A stretch of 64,000 nucleotides of DNA. Origin: Nereocystis luetkeana. Taxonomy: Eukaryota; Sar; Phaeophyceae; Laminariales; Laminariaceae. The notes beneath the pieces are model-generated. The model ran no database searches. It worked only from the letters and a program-made list of their open reading frames with translations, and had not been told where the DNA came from. Shown here piece by piece: positions 14,201 to 25,100 of this stretch. Position 1 is the stretch's first letter. Every line of letters starts with the position of its first letter. A program made the position numbers and the translations under genes. The DNA is taken from assembly GCA_031213475.1 (NCBI GenBank), contig JARUPZ010000034.1:2686501-2750500 (forward strand), read 5' to 3'.

Positions 14201-17200
14201 GAATAGCAGGAAAAAGAATCGACCGCGCGGAACGTTCTCGAGACTGAGAAGGAATACAGTAGCTGAGGATGAAACTGTTAATACGGGCAGCAGTATGTAA
14301 TATACCAGGCTTGCCTTGATATCGTTGAAGCAGAAACGGCCAATTTTCCCTTCGAAGCAAAAACTTTTGATTTGTCCTTGCAAGCGCCCAACAAGTTGCA
14401 ATTGCTGTTGTCGAGTGGCCTAAGCGTTTCAGAATAACCCAGCGAAAAACTTATTAACGTGTTACAGTCTAAACTCTACTGGAAATTGGCCTTACGTCGT
14501 TGTATGCAGAAGGACCCAGCGAAAAACGGTCGCATATGTTCCTGATCAAGCTCTAACATGCTGAAAATTGCTTTCACATGTTGTAAGCAAAGCTCGTCGC
14601 CGGTCTGAGAATTTATTTCGCACGCACTCTTGATGCATCATTCCTCGCGCGCGGCGTATATACAGCGCTGTGGCGTCTAGCGGCCGATGGGAGGAGGCCC
14701 TGGCACTACTGGATGTGATGCGCTCGGAATCCGTACCACCGGACCACTTCGCCTTCGGTGCTGCTGTGAACGCTTGTGCCAAAGGCGGGCAGTGGCAGCG
14801 TGCGGTAGAGCTGCTCAACCAGGTACGAAGCCGTATTCTTCGTATTCATCATTTTTCGTTGTTGTGCTTGTGATCGGCGTGTCTCGCCGACAAAACTGTC
14901 AGCTCTGTACCGGACCTGTTTTGTTTTCGTTCCTATTGAGTCTCCGACCGTGCGTGCCCAAATGCGGGGGAAATGTTAATGTCGGTAGCCTGCATGGCGT
15001 CAGCAACATCGAAACGTGCGAGGTCCTATAATACGTATCGACGAAGTCGTGCAATGAAGTATAAGCTCAAGGGGTAGCTGTGAACAAGGCTATTGCTATT
15101 GGTAGCTTGTCAGGTTCGACTCACCGCGTCTTCGTGCAGCACCCTTGAACACACAGATAGATCCTCGCTCAGTCCGAAACTGTGAAGCTCAAAGGGCGTT
15201 CGTGGGCGGTCCCGAACAATTGTGCATTACTGTGTCACCGAAAAATGTCTAGAATCAGTCCTTTGGAGGTCGCCCGCCCCTCCCTGTCATTGATCATTTG
15301 TACGGGGTGGAGAACCTTTACTCCGCACAAGGGGCATGATCGCTTTACGTAGTGTTTATGGTAAGGCACCCACGAGGCAGTTGCATAGTACCCCGATTAC
15401 TCTCTCTGGAAATGGCCACACCGGAAAATAGCTCAGCTCATTGAAGCTGTCATCCATGTGCAAGTCCGCCTCAGAAGTGGTTCTTAGTAGGATGCAGCTT
15501 ACCTTTCATGCTACTCGCCTGACACCTCACGGCGCTTGGCGCTTCGTGCACGCAATGTCTGCCTGGTCGGTGAAAGCACGACGTGCTCCGTCACGGCATT
15601 GTAGTAATGCTAGGGTCTATGGTCATACAACTACGGCCATGCATGATATCCAGTACACCCCTCCCCTACCCCCCCCCCTATATTATCTACCTGGTACCTG
15701 GTATATATACCAGGTGTATAGGTTGGGGTGGCGTCGGTTGGCGACGACGCTGTAAAACACACCTTTCACTGCGTGAGCTAGACACCCAGGGTACCATATT
15801 TTTTTTTGTTTTTGGCGGTTACCACGGCTGGCGGTCGAGTTAGATCATTTTTGTGCGGGGAAAATATTAACTGCGCACAAGGGGGATGATTATATCACGT
15901 ACTGTGTGTATGGTAAGGCACCCACGAGGCAGTTACATAGTAAACCCATTGCTGTCTCTGGAAGTGGCCACTCCAGAAAATAAATCAATTAATTGACGCT
16001 ATCATCCATGTGCAAGAAAATCCGCCTCAAAAGCGATTATTTGTAGGATGCAGCTCACCTTTCATGCGACTCGCCGAACACCTCACGGTGCTTCGCGCTT
16101 GGTGTAAGCAATGTCTGTCTGGTCGGTGAAAACCCAACGTGCTCCGCCCCGGATTGTAGGGATGCAAGGGTCTATGGTCATACGACTACGGCCATGCATG
16201 ATAATGAGTGCACCCCCCCCCCCCCCCACCCCCCTGCCCCCTACATGTTCCTAGATGCGATCAGAGGGCCTACCTCCCAATGTGGTCTGCTATAATGCCG
16301 CTGCGCATGCCTGCGCGAGGAGTGGGCAGTGGCAGCGAGCGCTCGGCCTTCTCGCTGAGATGGTTGCAGCAGGATTACGCCCGAACGTCAACACATTCAG
16401 CGCGGCGGTCGCAGCATGCGGTAACGCTGGCCAGTGGGAACGGGCTCTGGCTCTACTTGATCAGGTCAGTATCTGGTTTGCTTCCACTCTTGCGACAGTT
16501 GCAGTTTGATGGTACCTCGGTTTACGGCCGCGATGAACATGTGTGCACCGTGCGCGACCTCCTTGCACCATTTGCCTCTCTGACAGTTGTGGGCTTGATG
16601 GGGCAGGACCAAGGAGACAGCATAACTGCCGTGTTGAATCAGTTGCGTGTTGCCGAGATTGTGTAATGTTTTTTTTCACGTGTTACATCGCAAGCTGATC
16701 CTATCGTCGCTGGCTTCCTGTCCCACCTGAATGTACCAAATCGACGTTTCGAAACTAGATGACGGAGGAAGGCATACCGCCAAACGAGGTCACCTTCAGC
16801 GCTGCTGTGTCTGCGTGCGGGAAGGCGGGCGAGTGGCGCCCCGCGCTCAACCTCTTGGGGCGCATGAGAGCAGCAGATTGTTATCCAAACGTTACCACAT
16901 ATACAGCTGCCATCGACGCCTGCGGTAAAGCAGGGGAATGGGAACGAGCCCAGGGGTTGCTAGCGGAGATGCGAGCGAAGGGTGTGAAGCCAAACGTAAT
17001 ATCCTACAATTCGGCGATATCAGCGCTTGGAAATGGCGGACAATGGCAACAAGCTTTGAATTTGCTCAAGGAGATGCCGTCGATGGGAGTGCAGCCGAAC
17101 ATCAACAGCTATACCGCAGCTGTGACGGCTTGCGGAGACAACAGACGGTGGGCTAAGGCATTGGCAGTGCATGAGCAGGTGAGAGGTGCCTCACCACGCG

Positions 17201-19050
17201 TGACTCACCGCGATTTTTGTCGAAGATTGTTGTCTGGGTTCCTTACAAACCTGCGATGTTGGTGATTCAGAACTCCTGCTTCGATTTTTTGTTACAACCA
17301 ACAACCTCGTTTCGAAGCTATAACCTTTTGGTCACGATTATGATAGGCACTTCGCCGATGGGCGTGGTCTTCGACCTGCACCTTTCTGTGAGCGGTGTGC
17401 AACGAACGTTATCGGATGAAGTTGAATCCGCGGGTCCGACCCTGTTCGTGATCGATGAGCTGCTGCCTTATTTTGTAGACACAACGACGAAGCTGTGAAC
17501 GGCATGATCGACCCGCTCTCCATTTTTGACTGGGTTGCATATTACGCCGCAGATGCGATCTCTCGGCATTCGGGGCGATGAAGTGAGTTTCACTGCTGCG
17601 ATAGACGCCTGTGCCCAGCAGGGTCAGTGGAACATGGCGCTGTCTCTTCTCGACGAGATGCGAGGCGAGGGGATACCGCCAACTGTCAGAAGCTTCAGCG
17701 CGGCCATCTCCGCCTGTGGCAAGGGTCAGCAGTGGGCGCGCGCGGTAGCCCTGCTGCGAGAAATGGAGGCAGTTGGGGTCTCCCCCAACGAGGTGAGGTT
17801 GATGGAGATTACCGAGTCGTGACGCGGAAGTGTACTCTCGTGTGCGTACAGCGCCGCGCGCGCACAGAAACGAAACGCATTTTTCGGGCGATTCATGCTG
17901 TGCTTGCTTCTGGGGGATATATCCTCGACGTGTTCGAGCATGGAGCTAGGGACGATATATCACGCTGTCGGTGGCGTTTGGTTGCTCGAATTCATCGACC
18001 CCGGTTTTGCGCGAAGTGTTGTGCTTGCACCTTTTTGAAGCGACTGTACGTACCGTACCCGTAGACCTCGGTCCCTCTCGGAATACGCGTCAACAGTCTG
18101 GCGACCAGCATACTCAATCCCCCCCCTCCCCCCCTCCGCTTTTTTCAAGCACTGAAACAATGGGTGAGCACGTACAGTACGTTCCTACGTTTTGCGATAA
18201 TAGCATAGGTTTGGCGCATGCAGTATAGTGATACGTACCAGTAGCTAATACTCATAGAACTCAATACATCAATGTTACCCATCGGGGTGTCGACCTTGTT
18301 TTTCAACGTGATGCTTCCCAGTATCGGTCGCCCGATATGTCAAGCATCGGTCGCCCGATATGTCAAGCATCGAACGACATACCCCCATCTGTTTACAGTG
18401 GGGGATACAGCAGCCACTGAAAATTATCTGCATCAGGGCAATAGTGCGGTAGAACTAAGCATGATAACTTACGCCGACGTGCCCCGGCCTCGCGACGCCT
18501 ATTCTCGTTGACGCGCCCTTTCGCACAGGTGAGCTTCAACGCTGCAATAGACGCCTGTGGGAGGGCCGGTAAGTGGCGCGCTGCGCTGTCGGTGCTGGAT
18601 CGCATGTCCATCGCCGGGGTACCCCGTGGGACTATCACCTATAACGCTGTAATTGCCGCTTGCGGTAAAGGAAAGCAATGGTCCCGGGCAGTGTCGCTAT
18701 TGCACGAGATGCTCGCAGAGCATCTCTCTGAAGACCAGAGTGACACAAAAACCGCGCGAGCACCGCCAGCTGATGTTGTGAGTTACAGCGCTGCGATGGA
18801 CGCGTGTGTAAGGGCCGGCAGATGGAACGAGGCTGTGATGTTATTAGGGTTGCTGCAGCAAGACCGCCGGTTAAATGTGGGTAGTCGAGGCATGACGGAG
18901 TCGCAGCGCGGAGGGCGTGGACCAAAGTATTCGACTCTCACCCCCGAGCATTTGGATAGGTTCATAACGGTGTTCGATCGATGCGATGATGCCAGTTTGA
19001 GGCCGCGAGCAATTGAGCTCGTCGAGACCATGCGTGCTGCGTATGTATAG
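11273..19050 (+). CDS. P-type pentatricopeptide repeat (PPR) protein
   Basis: Seven exons: 11,273-11,659; 13,491-13,594; 14,666-14,822; 16,255-16,464; 16,759-17,178; 17,553-17,792; 18,529-19,050. All junctions are GT-AG and in phase; total 679 residues. Residues 1-129 are basic with no recognised domain and could contain an organelle leader. From about residue 130 there are at least 13 tandem ~35-residue PPR motifs of the form (V)xxYxAAIxACGKAGxWxxALxLLxEMxxxGxxPN. The last exon has a ~20-residue insertion in one motif and ends in a degenerate tail. I see no E, DYW or SMR domain, so this is a P-class protein. Such proteins bind single-stranded organellar RNA for stabilisation, splicing or translation. 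The start is the first in-frame ATG after a stop at 11,225. A CAG acceptor-like site just before it (ending 11,270) leaves open an upstream exon. Confidence 0.9.
11660..13490 (+). other. 1.8 kb first intron of the PPR gene
   Basis: Donor GTAGAT follows the basic N-terminal exon and acceptor GATCAG precedes the first repeat-bearing exon. The intron is unusually dense in TACCTGGTA/TACCAGGTA words (about 11,666, 11,750, 11,936, 12,105, 12,130, 12,298, 12,361, 12,505 and 12,716) and contains a copy of the fold-back MITE at 12,204-12,288. I see no nested gene. Confidence 0.7.
12204..12288. mobile_element. Fold-back MITE copy 1 (diverged)
   Basis: This is the most diverged member of a ~90-bp palindromic family. 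Its left arm reads CCTTTTAGGACTGCAGTCCC followed by GTTTTGGGGGCAAACCATTC, and its right arm is eroded but still carries GACTGCAGTC. Other copies lie at 41,631, 44,200, 44,381, 44,590 and 54,420. Confidence 0.75.
15262..15660 (+). repeat. Dispersed ~0.5 kb repeat, copy 1 (5'-shortened), in a PPR intron
   Basis: This copy shares long blocks with 15,700-16,210 and 48,150-48,665: a run of TCCGCACAAGGGGNATGAT, TATGGTAAGGCACCCACGAG, a stretch around TCATCCATGTGCAAGTCCGC, and an end at CTACGGCCATGCATGA followed by a C-rich tract. No terminal inverted repeat or coding potential is visible. It could be a SINE-like or LINE-tail sequence, but I do not recognise the family. Confidence 0.8.
15700..16230 (+). 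repeat. Dispersed ~0.5 kb repeat, copy 2, in the same PPR intron
   Basis: This fuller copy begins near GGCGTCGGTTGGCGACGACG, passes a GAGTTAGATCATTT block, and ends at CTACGGCCATGCATGATAA followed directly by a long poly-C/CA tract. It lies in the same orientation as copy 1, 40-50 bases downstream, so the intron carries a near-tandem pair. Confidence 0.82.
18323..18368. repeat. Exact 23-bp tandem duplication in a PPR intron
   Basis: A 23-base unit starting ATCGGTCGCCCGATATGTCA occurs twice in a row, within the last PPR intron. The unit itself contains the small palindrome ATCGGTCGCCCGAT. Confidence 0.8.
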
Positions 19051-22000
19051 ACACGGCGGTAGAACAATCGGCGGCTTTTTTCTGTTCGTGTTGTGCGTTT
19101 AATACCGACCGCGAGGATTTGCGCGGGGATTATTTGCATGCCGTTTTCAGCCCAGCGCATCCGCTCACTTATAGAGAAGTGGGCTTAGTTATTGTCGAAG
19201 AGGTATCACGCATGTGTTTGCGGAGAAGGATGGTAACAATGCTGCCAGATAGTTCTCCCGTTACGCAGTTTTTTTTGTATGAATAGTTATTAATTTAGTT
19301 GCGTACGCAACAATGACTTGCAATAAGGTTTGCTGTGTTCTCAGGGGTCTCACCCCCTTCATTCCCTGAGATGGCCGTCGCGAGCGGTGTTTTTTTTCGG
19401 TAGGGCCCGGTGCGGTTCAGTCCGATGTCCTTGCTCTCCCCACGCAATATACTTGTACACCTCTTTCTTCGATTAATTTGCGCTTCGTTCCTCTTGGTAG
19501 TCACTGGTCGCTGGCGGAGGCACTCCATCGTGAAAATGCATGCAGCATGTACTGGAACTGCTTTCGGCTCGGTGGTACTTTTGACATGGGCTCCTATTGA
19601 ATCGATTTAAGTCAGGAGAAGCGGAATTGTTCTACATGCGACGGGGTGTAGGGATCTTACTGACGGCCTACATAGGGCCCATGCGGCCTTGATGCCCTCG
19701 ATCACCTGTATTCCCTTGCAGTAGGTTCGGTTCGGCTAGGTAAATTAGTATGTTACCAGTTAGTGGCAATTGATTATCTTATTGGCATCATCGCATTTCC
19801 GACCTCGTGCATTCCCTGTAGAGTGCCGATGATGTTTTACGTTGCGCATGTGAGTAGGACTAGAACAACCCCAATGCTTTTGACCGCGACACCTGGCCAC
19901 CCATCTCTCGCATGGTATTTGGTGTTTGAAGATTTGTTGCGCTACGATGACCATCTATTAATAGCAGTGTTCAAATTTGTCTCGTCCCCTCGTTGATTGA
20001 ATTGTCTTCTCAACGGAGCAAGAGTCTAGCTCACATGCCAGCCCGTCGGAGCTACATTGAGGCGATGCCTCCCGGTCTCGTGTGTTTTTTACTGTCATAT
20101 TCCCACTGCTGCACACCTGTGGAGAATATCCTTCGTTGATACGGAACATAAGTTATTGATAACCCCAATCGTTCGGATCCTTCAAGGAGAGTTCCACAGC
20201 CACAAAACAACATTCTGTGGGCTGTGTTCAGAGCGACTACGATTTGTTTGTTCTTCTGTGATCGGACAAGTTGTTGCTCATACGAGTCGCTTGTAGTTGC
20301 CAAACGTCTGTTAATATCAATACATTTTCATATGTGGTACCAAGAGTGTTTACAGGCATCTCCTTGATTTTCGCTTTTTTTGCGACGCCCCCCCAACCTA
20401 AAAGCTCATACTCCCGCAAATACGCAACTTCGGTCCCCCCCAACAGCAACGCGTTATCGCTGTCGCGGGAATCTCCATCTCGAACAAATATGTACCTGGT
20501 AAGTTATTGCCGCTGTAGTACGAGTCTATGTATGTCCTGCCGTAGCGCTACTCTGTAGCTACGAACAATTAATTGTCCGGATACTCAAAGGCTGGGCAGG
20601 AAAGTGTCACTTCCCTGTTCCATGACAAATGTGTTCAATGTCGGGGGGTTTTATCGGGTAAGTCCTACCAACGACGCCACAATTACCACCGTAGTACTCG
20701 TACGAGTACGCGTTCATAATAATAATAGTAGTCATACGAGACATTTGCAAAACATGTGGAATTCCGATCGCAGCTTGTTTTCTACTGCTGCTGTAGTTAC
20801 CAATGTACTTGTTTTTATATGTATATAAACACAACAACTCACGAAGTTTCTTTCTGCTGGCTGTAGGAAAGGAGAAAGGAACCGAGAGCGAACGCACAAT
20901 CATTCGAACGAGTACGAGGTTCCATTTATTTATTTATTTCTGCTCCAAGCAGCTTCAAGGGAAAACTCCCCAAATTCAAAATTCTAAAATAATACCAGGT
21001 ACCTGGTATGTTTTCCTGCAAGCATGTCTGTTCCCCTCTCCCGTGCCCCGCGCCGAACTTATTGGCACTACGTACTCCTTTACTTTTTTTTTGCACGAAA
21101 CACAAACAAATAACCCTCACTTGATGATGTCTGTCTTAGCCTTGCTGGGTATTGCCTGGGCTGTGATCACGTGACCACGGGGGAGCTTGCATAAATAGCA
21201 ACGTAACCTGGTATATCTGCTGTACCTGTTACGTACCTGGTACCTGGTATACTTGACAGGCTTGTTGTATTAGTGTCTCCTGGGTCGTGGGTATGCACCC
21301 GTGTATGATAGAGCGGACGGTTCAACGTAAATGTTATAACACACACACCACACAAAACACGTGCGTGTACTTCGTGTTGTGTTCTGTGCTCTGTGCAGGG
21401 CCTGGTACGTGCATACCGACGGTGTGGTACGCGACTGCCTGGTACCTGGTACCTGGTACATGATATCGTCGCTCGACGACAATTAATTCAAAAAAATGAA
21501 AAAATTGAACCAATGGGATTAGTCATTCCCATTGAGTCATTCCCATCGCCCCGGTGGTTCAAGTGGTTAACCTCGAATTCTACTTGTTTGAGTCCTGGGT
21601 TCGAGCCCCAGGTGGGTCGGACTTTGACTTTATTTGCAAAAATAAAAAAGGATTCAATTGTTGAGAGCGCCTTGCAGCGTGGGTAGGCACAATTCGATGC
21701 GAGTCGACGAGGGAAGAAAAGGCTGAAATCTTCTCGCGATAAAAATGAAGGCACGTACCGTAGCGGGAAGGGGGGAGAAGAGCCTGCTATGTGACCCCGG
21801 ATCTGAGTTACGAGTTGGAAGGAGAGAGAAGAAGATGTGCGAAGATAATGAATGGGATGAAAAAAAAAAAAAAAAAATTGATTTAGTCATTCCCATTGAA
21901 TTGAACGTGTACGGTGTACGGAAAGATGGAAAGACAGGGTTTCCACGAATAGCACGAATATATAATACACGGGGTCAGGGGCGATGAAGGTAAAGACATG

Positions 22001-22130
22001 AAGAGAGGGCATGGCACTGCACCCAGCGGTGGGCGGGGACTACGGCAGTTTGTGCTACCGCTTTCAGCACCTTCTCACCTTGTGCGCTTTTGTGGGGTAC
22101 CCTGGCCAGTAACAACTTGGTTCGTGGAAT
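19051..22130. other. Intergenic region between the PPR and coiled-coil genes
   Basis: This 3.1 kb interval holds the 3' flank of the PPR gene and the upstream region of the next gene, both on the plus strand. Apart from the SINE at 21,536-21,882 and TACCAGGTA/TACCTGGTA words near 20,995-21,010 and 21,235-21,460, I see no supported gene. Open frames here are short and overlap on both strands. Confidence 0.55.
21536..21882 (+). mobile_element. tRNA-derived SINE, full length, with target-site duplication
   Basis: The head at about 21,548-21,620 is tRNA-like: an A-box-like TGGTTCAAGTGG, a B box GGTTCGAGCCCC, and a perfect five-pair T-arm (CTGGG/CCCAG around a 7-base loop). A non-tRNA body follows, ending in a run of about 18 A. 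The element is bracketed by an exact 17-bp direct repeat TTAGTCATTCCCATTGA at 21,519-21,535 and 21,883-21,899, the target-site duplication left by LINE-type retrotransposition. Parts of the body recur at 40,050-40,260 and 59,175-59,320. Confidence 0.92.
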
Positions 22131-25100
22131 ATGGCGTCATCGCCCACGATAAACGATTTAGCGACCAAGGACCCATTGGATGCTCTTCTTGCGCGGCTCA
22201 TGGCAGCAGCGCCGAACGGCAAGGATGACGCGGGCGAAAGCAAAGGCGCGCCGGTCAAGGCGTCCAAAATGGGGTTGACACGAGGCGAGAGCCATGCGGA
22301 GGAGCACGACCCGTGGAAATCTCTCTCAGATCAGGTCAGCAGAGGAGCATGAGTGCGACAATGGTTCATGTTGAAGTCATCTCTCAATACTCAACTCTGA
22401 CGTGTCGACCCAAGCAGCTCTCCGAGCCAGTACGAGTACGAAGTGTCAAGTAGGCAGCATCGCGAACAGAGTTACGCGTTCAGTTGCTGTACGAGACATT
22501 TCTCTGGTACTTGTCTGTGTATGTCTCTGATGCCGTCCCTTTCCGTGTACCAGGTACGTATTTTTATGGTTGCTGTAGCTCTCGCAGCAGTGTGGCAACT
22601 GCTGCTGTACTTGCTACGTACCAGGTACCTGGTACGTACCTTAGTACTAATATACCAGGTACAGCAGCAGTAGCAGGTACAGTACCTGGTACAGCAGTAT
22701 TAAATAGTGGCAATCCTTTGAGGTACATGTAAATATGTACCAGGTACCTGGTACCTGGTACGTACCTGGTAATAATACAGCATTATCATACAAATTTTCC
22801 CCTTCCGGATGTGGTTGCATTGAAATCCTGGGGACCATCATCATCAGGCGTCCCTATTACTCCGAGCACTGCTGTACCACAGGTATACTGTCTGTTTATT
22901 AATAGCTTCTTTTTTTTGTTGATCTTCCTTGGAGATCTGGGTAAATAAAGCTTACGCCCAACACACTTTCTTATTTGTGTACCGGTTCTAGTCCATCTGT
23001 ACGACACAGACTTTAACATGACACTCCGCCAGTGTATATGTCATGAAGTTGCCGGACCTCTTTGGTCGACCCCTTTTAGGTTCGATGAAGAGGTAGGGAG
23101 GTAGGGATAGCCACCCAGGAATCAACAGCTCATTGTGCTCTGTCTTTTACCTGGGTAGTGCGAGATTTGCCAATAGCTCATTTTGCTCTGTCTTTTACCT
23201 GGGTAGTGCGAGATTTGCCTGCGCCTGTTCATTTTTTATTTCTGCATTTACTCTCCTATGGCTCTCCCGTGAAGGGACCCTGCTAGAAGAGTAGCGGCGG
23301 TGGGTCTCCACCTGCCGTCAGAAAAAAGGCGCTCTCGCTAAATAAACCCATTTGCCCTACCAGGTTCACGCTCAGGCTTCGTATCCCCTCACATTCTCAG
23401 CTTTCCGAAGGCTTGGGGAACGTGCATACCATAGCACGGTTATACCCCTACCCTACACCTCGATCGGCGCATCGGCTCTCCCTGATGAATGCCACACACT
23501 ACATGTTTGCATGCGGGCTGGAGGCGGGTCGTTCCGCCCCCCCCAATCTATGTTCCTCGATTCTGACACCCACCGCCAGGTTAACGGTTATTGACCTCTC
23601 TGCCTCCACCTCAACTCCCACCCTTTGGTAGCGGCACATCGCCTCTTGGTGTCTTCGCTTGGGGTGTCGCTTATTTTCTACTCTCCACGTAGATTGGGCA
23701 CCCCTTCTCTCTTTCTCCAACTCCGGAATCATAGACACGTTCTAAATTTGATCAGAGCGGGATGAGTCTCGACGACGTGTAGTTGATTTTAATACTGTAC
23801 CAGTACAAGTACGAGTATTGTACGTGAAAATAGATGTGATCGTGATCGAGAGCATCTCCTGGTGAGCACTGCTGTAATATGATCACAAAAGCACCGTGGC
23901 CGTCTAAAATGCGGAAGTGTGAAGCGCAGGCTGTACGAACTGCTGTTGTGCCGTTGCGGTTGTAGTGTGTGTACCGTGGCTGCGCTGTTTTGAAATGTCA
24001 GGAAGCATGGGTCTACTGTATGTATCGTCCTGCCCAGTGCGTAGCATCCTTCCACCTCTCTTGAATTGATGTATTCAATCCTACCTGGTACAGTATTTCC
24101 TACCGGTACCAGCAGGTCGACAGGAAACATAACACGTACTCGCACACGCACAGATGCACCGAGCTGGATGCACCGTCCGTGGTCGTCACAAAGGGAAGAG
24201 CTTGGTATGCGACTGGTGTTGTACCGTGGCTGCCACAAAGTAGAGGGTTTGATACGAAGCTGGAGGGGCGGTGTGATACAGACATGATACAGCAGCAGCA
24301 AGGCAAACACACAAAATATGAAATAGTCGGGTTTCCATTGTTCTGCTTGGCTCTGTCTCGGCGGAAAGCAATCCCGTGGCTACCTTGCCAGCTCGCGCAA
24401 ATTTGAAACGCCCAGAACGCGCGCCACGGAGCCTGGCCGGGACCCAAGCTTGCGCCGTAGTGTACACGAGCCCCCCCGGCGTGCCCCGCTGCTGAGAGCG
24501 CGAGAAAAGGCCCGCGGCCGGAAGAGAAACGGTCCACGATGTGCAAAAAACGGGCATTTTGTTCTGAACGCCACGAAGGAACTTATCCACCTCTTACCTC
24601 TGGGTGACTTTATTCTCTGGATGTTTTTCTCGGCTTATCAATTCCGCCGCTATTTTGACACACTATGTTTGGGCCTTCGGCTGGTTCGTGCCTTAGCAGG
24701 GAGCGGGTGTACCAGATTTTTGTTTCATCTACAGCAGCTTATGATTATCTCGAGATTGGCTGTCGTCGAGTTCTCATCGGAGGTCTACACCTCGACTTTG
24801 GGGCGCCGCAGTGATCGAATGTTTTGTCGAATATGGAAGTCACAAAATGAGACAAAGAACCACCCCCAACTCAACATTTGCACTTGACTTGCAGACAACT
24901 AATAATAGAAGTTTTCGCAAGCAACCATACAGTACCCCACGAAAATGAGGCGTGCTCCATATGGGGTGTGTGAGGGCGTCCGGTGCACCAGACAGCAGTC
25001 GTAGATAGCCAGAAACTAGTCGCGAAGGGTTTTCGTTCACTCGAAGTTTCGAGCCAGCAGTACAATCAAGTCGCATATTCGCTTAATATTTCATTCCAGA

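Noticed and set aside
21548-21620. tRNA gene
   Set aside because: The T-arm is perfect but the acceptor and anticodon stems are poor and the sequence heads a poly-A element with target duplications, so it is a SINE.
24186-24890. Long open frames on both strands in the coiled-coil gene's intron
   Set aside because: They overlap each other antisense, show no domain, and the host exons join in phase without them.
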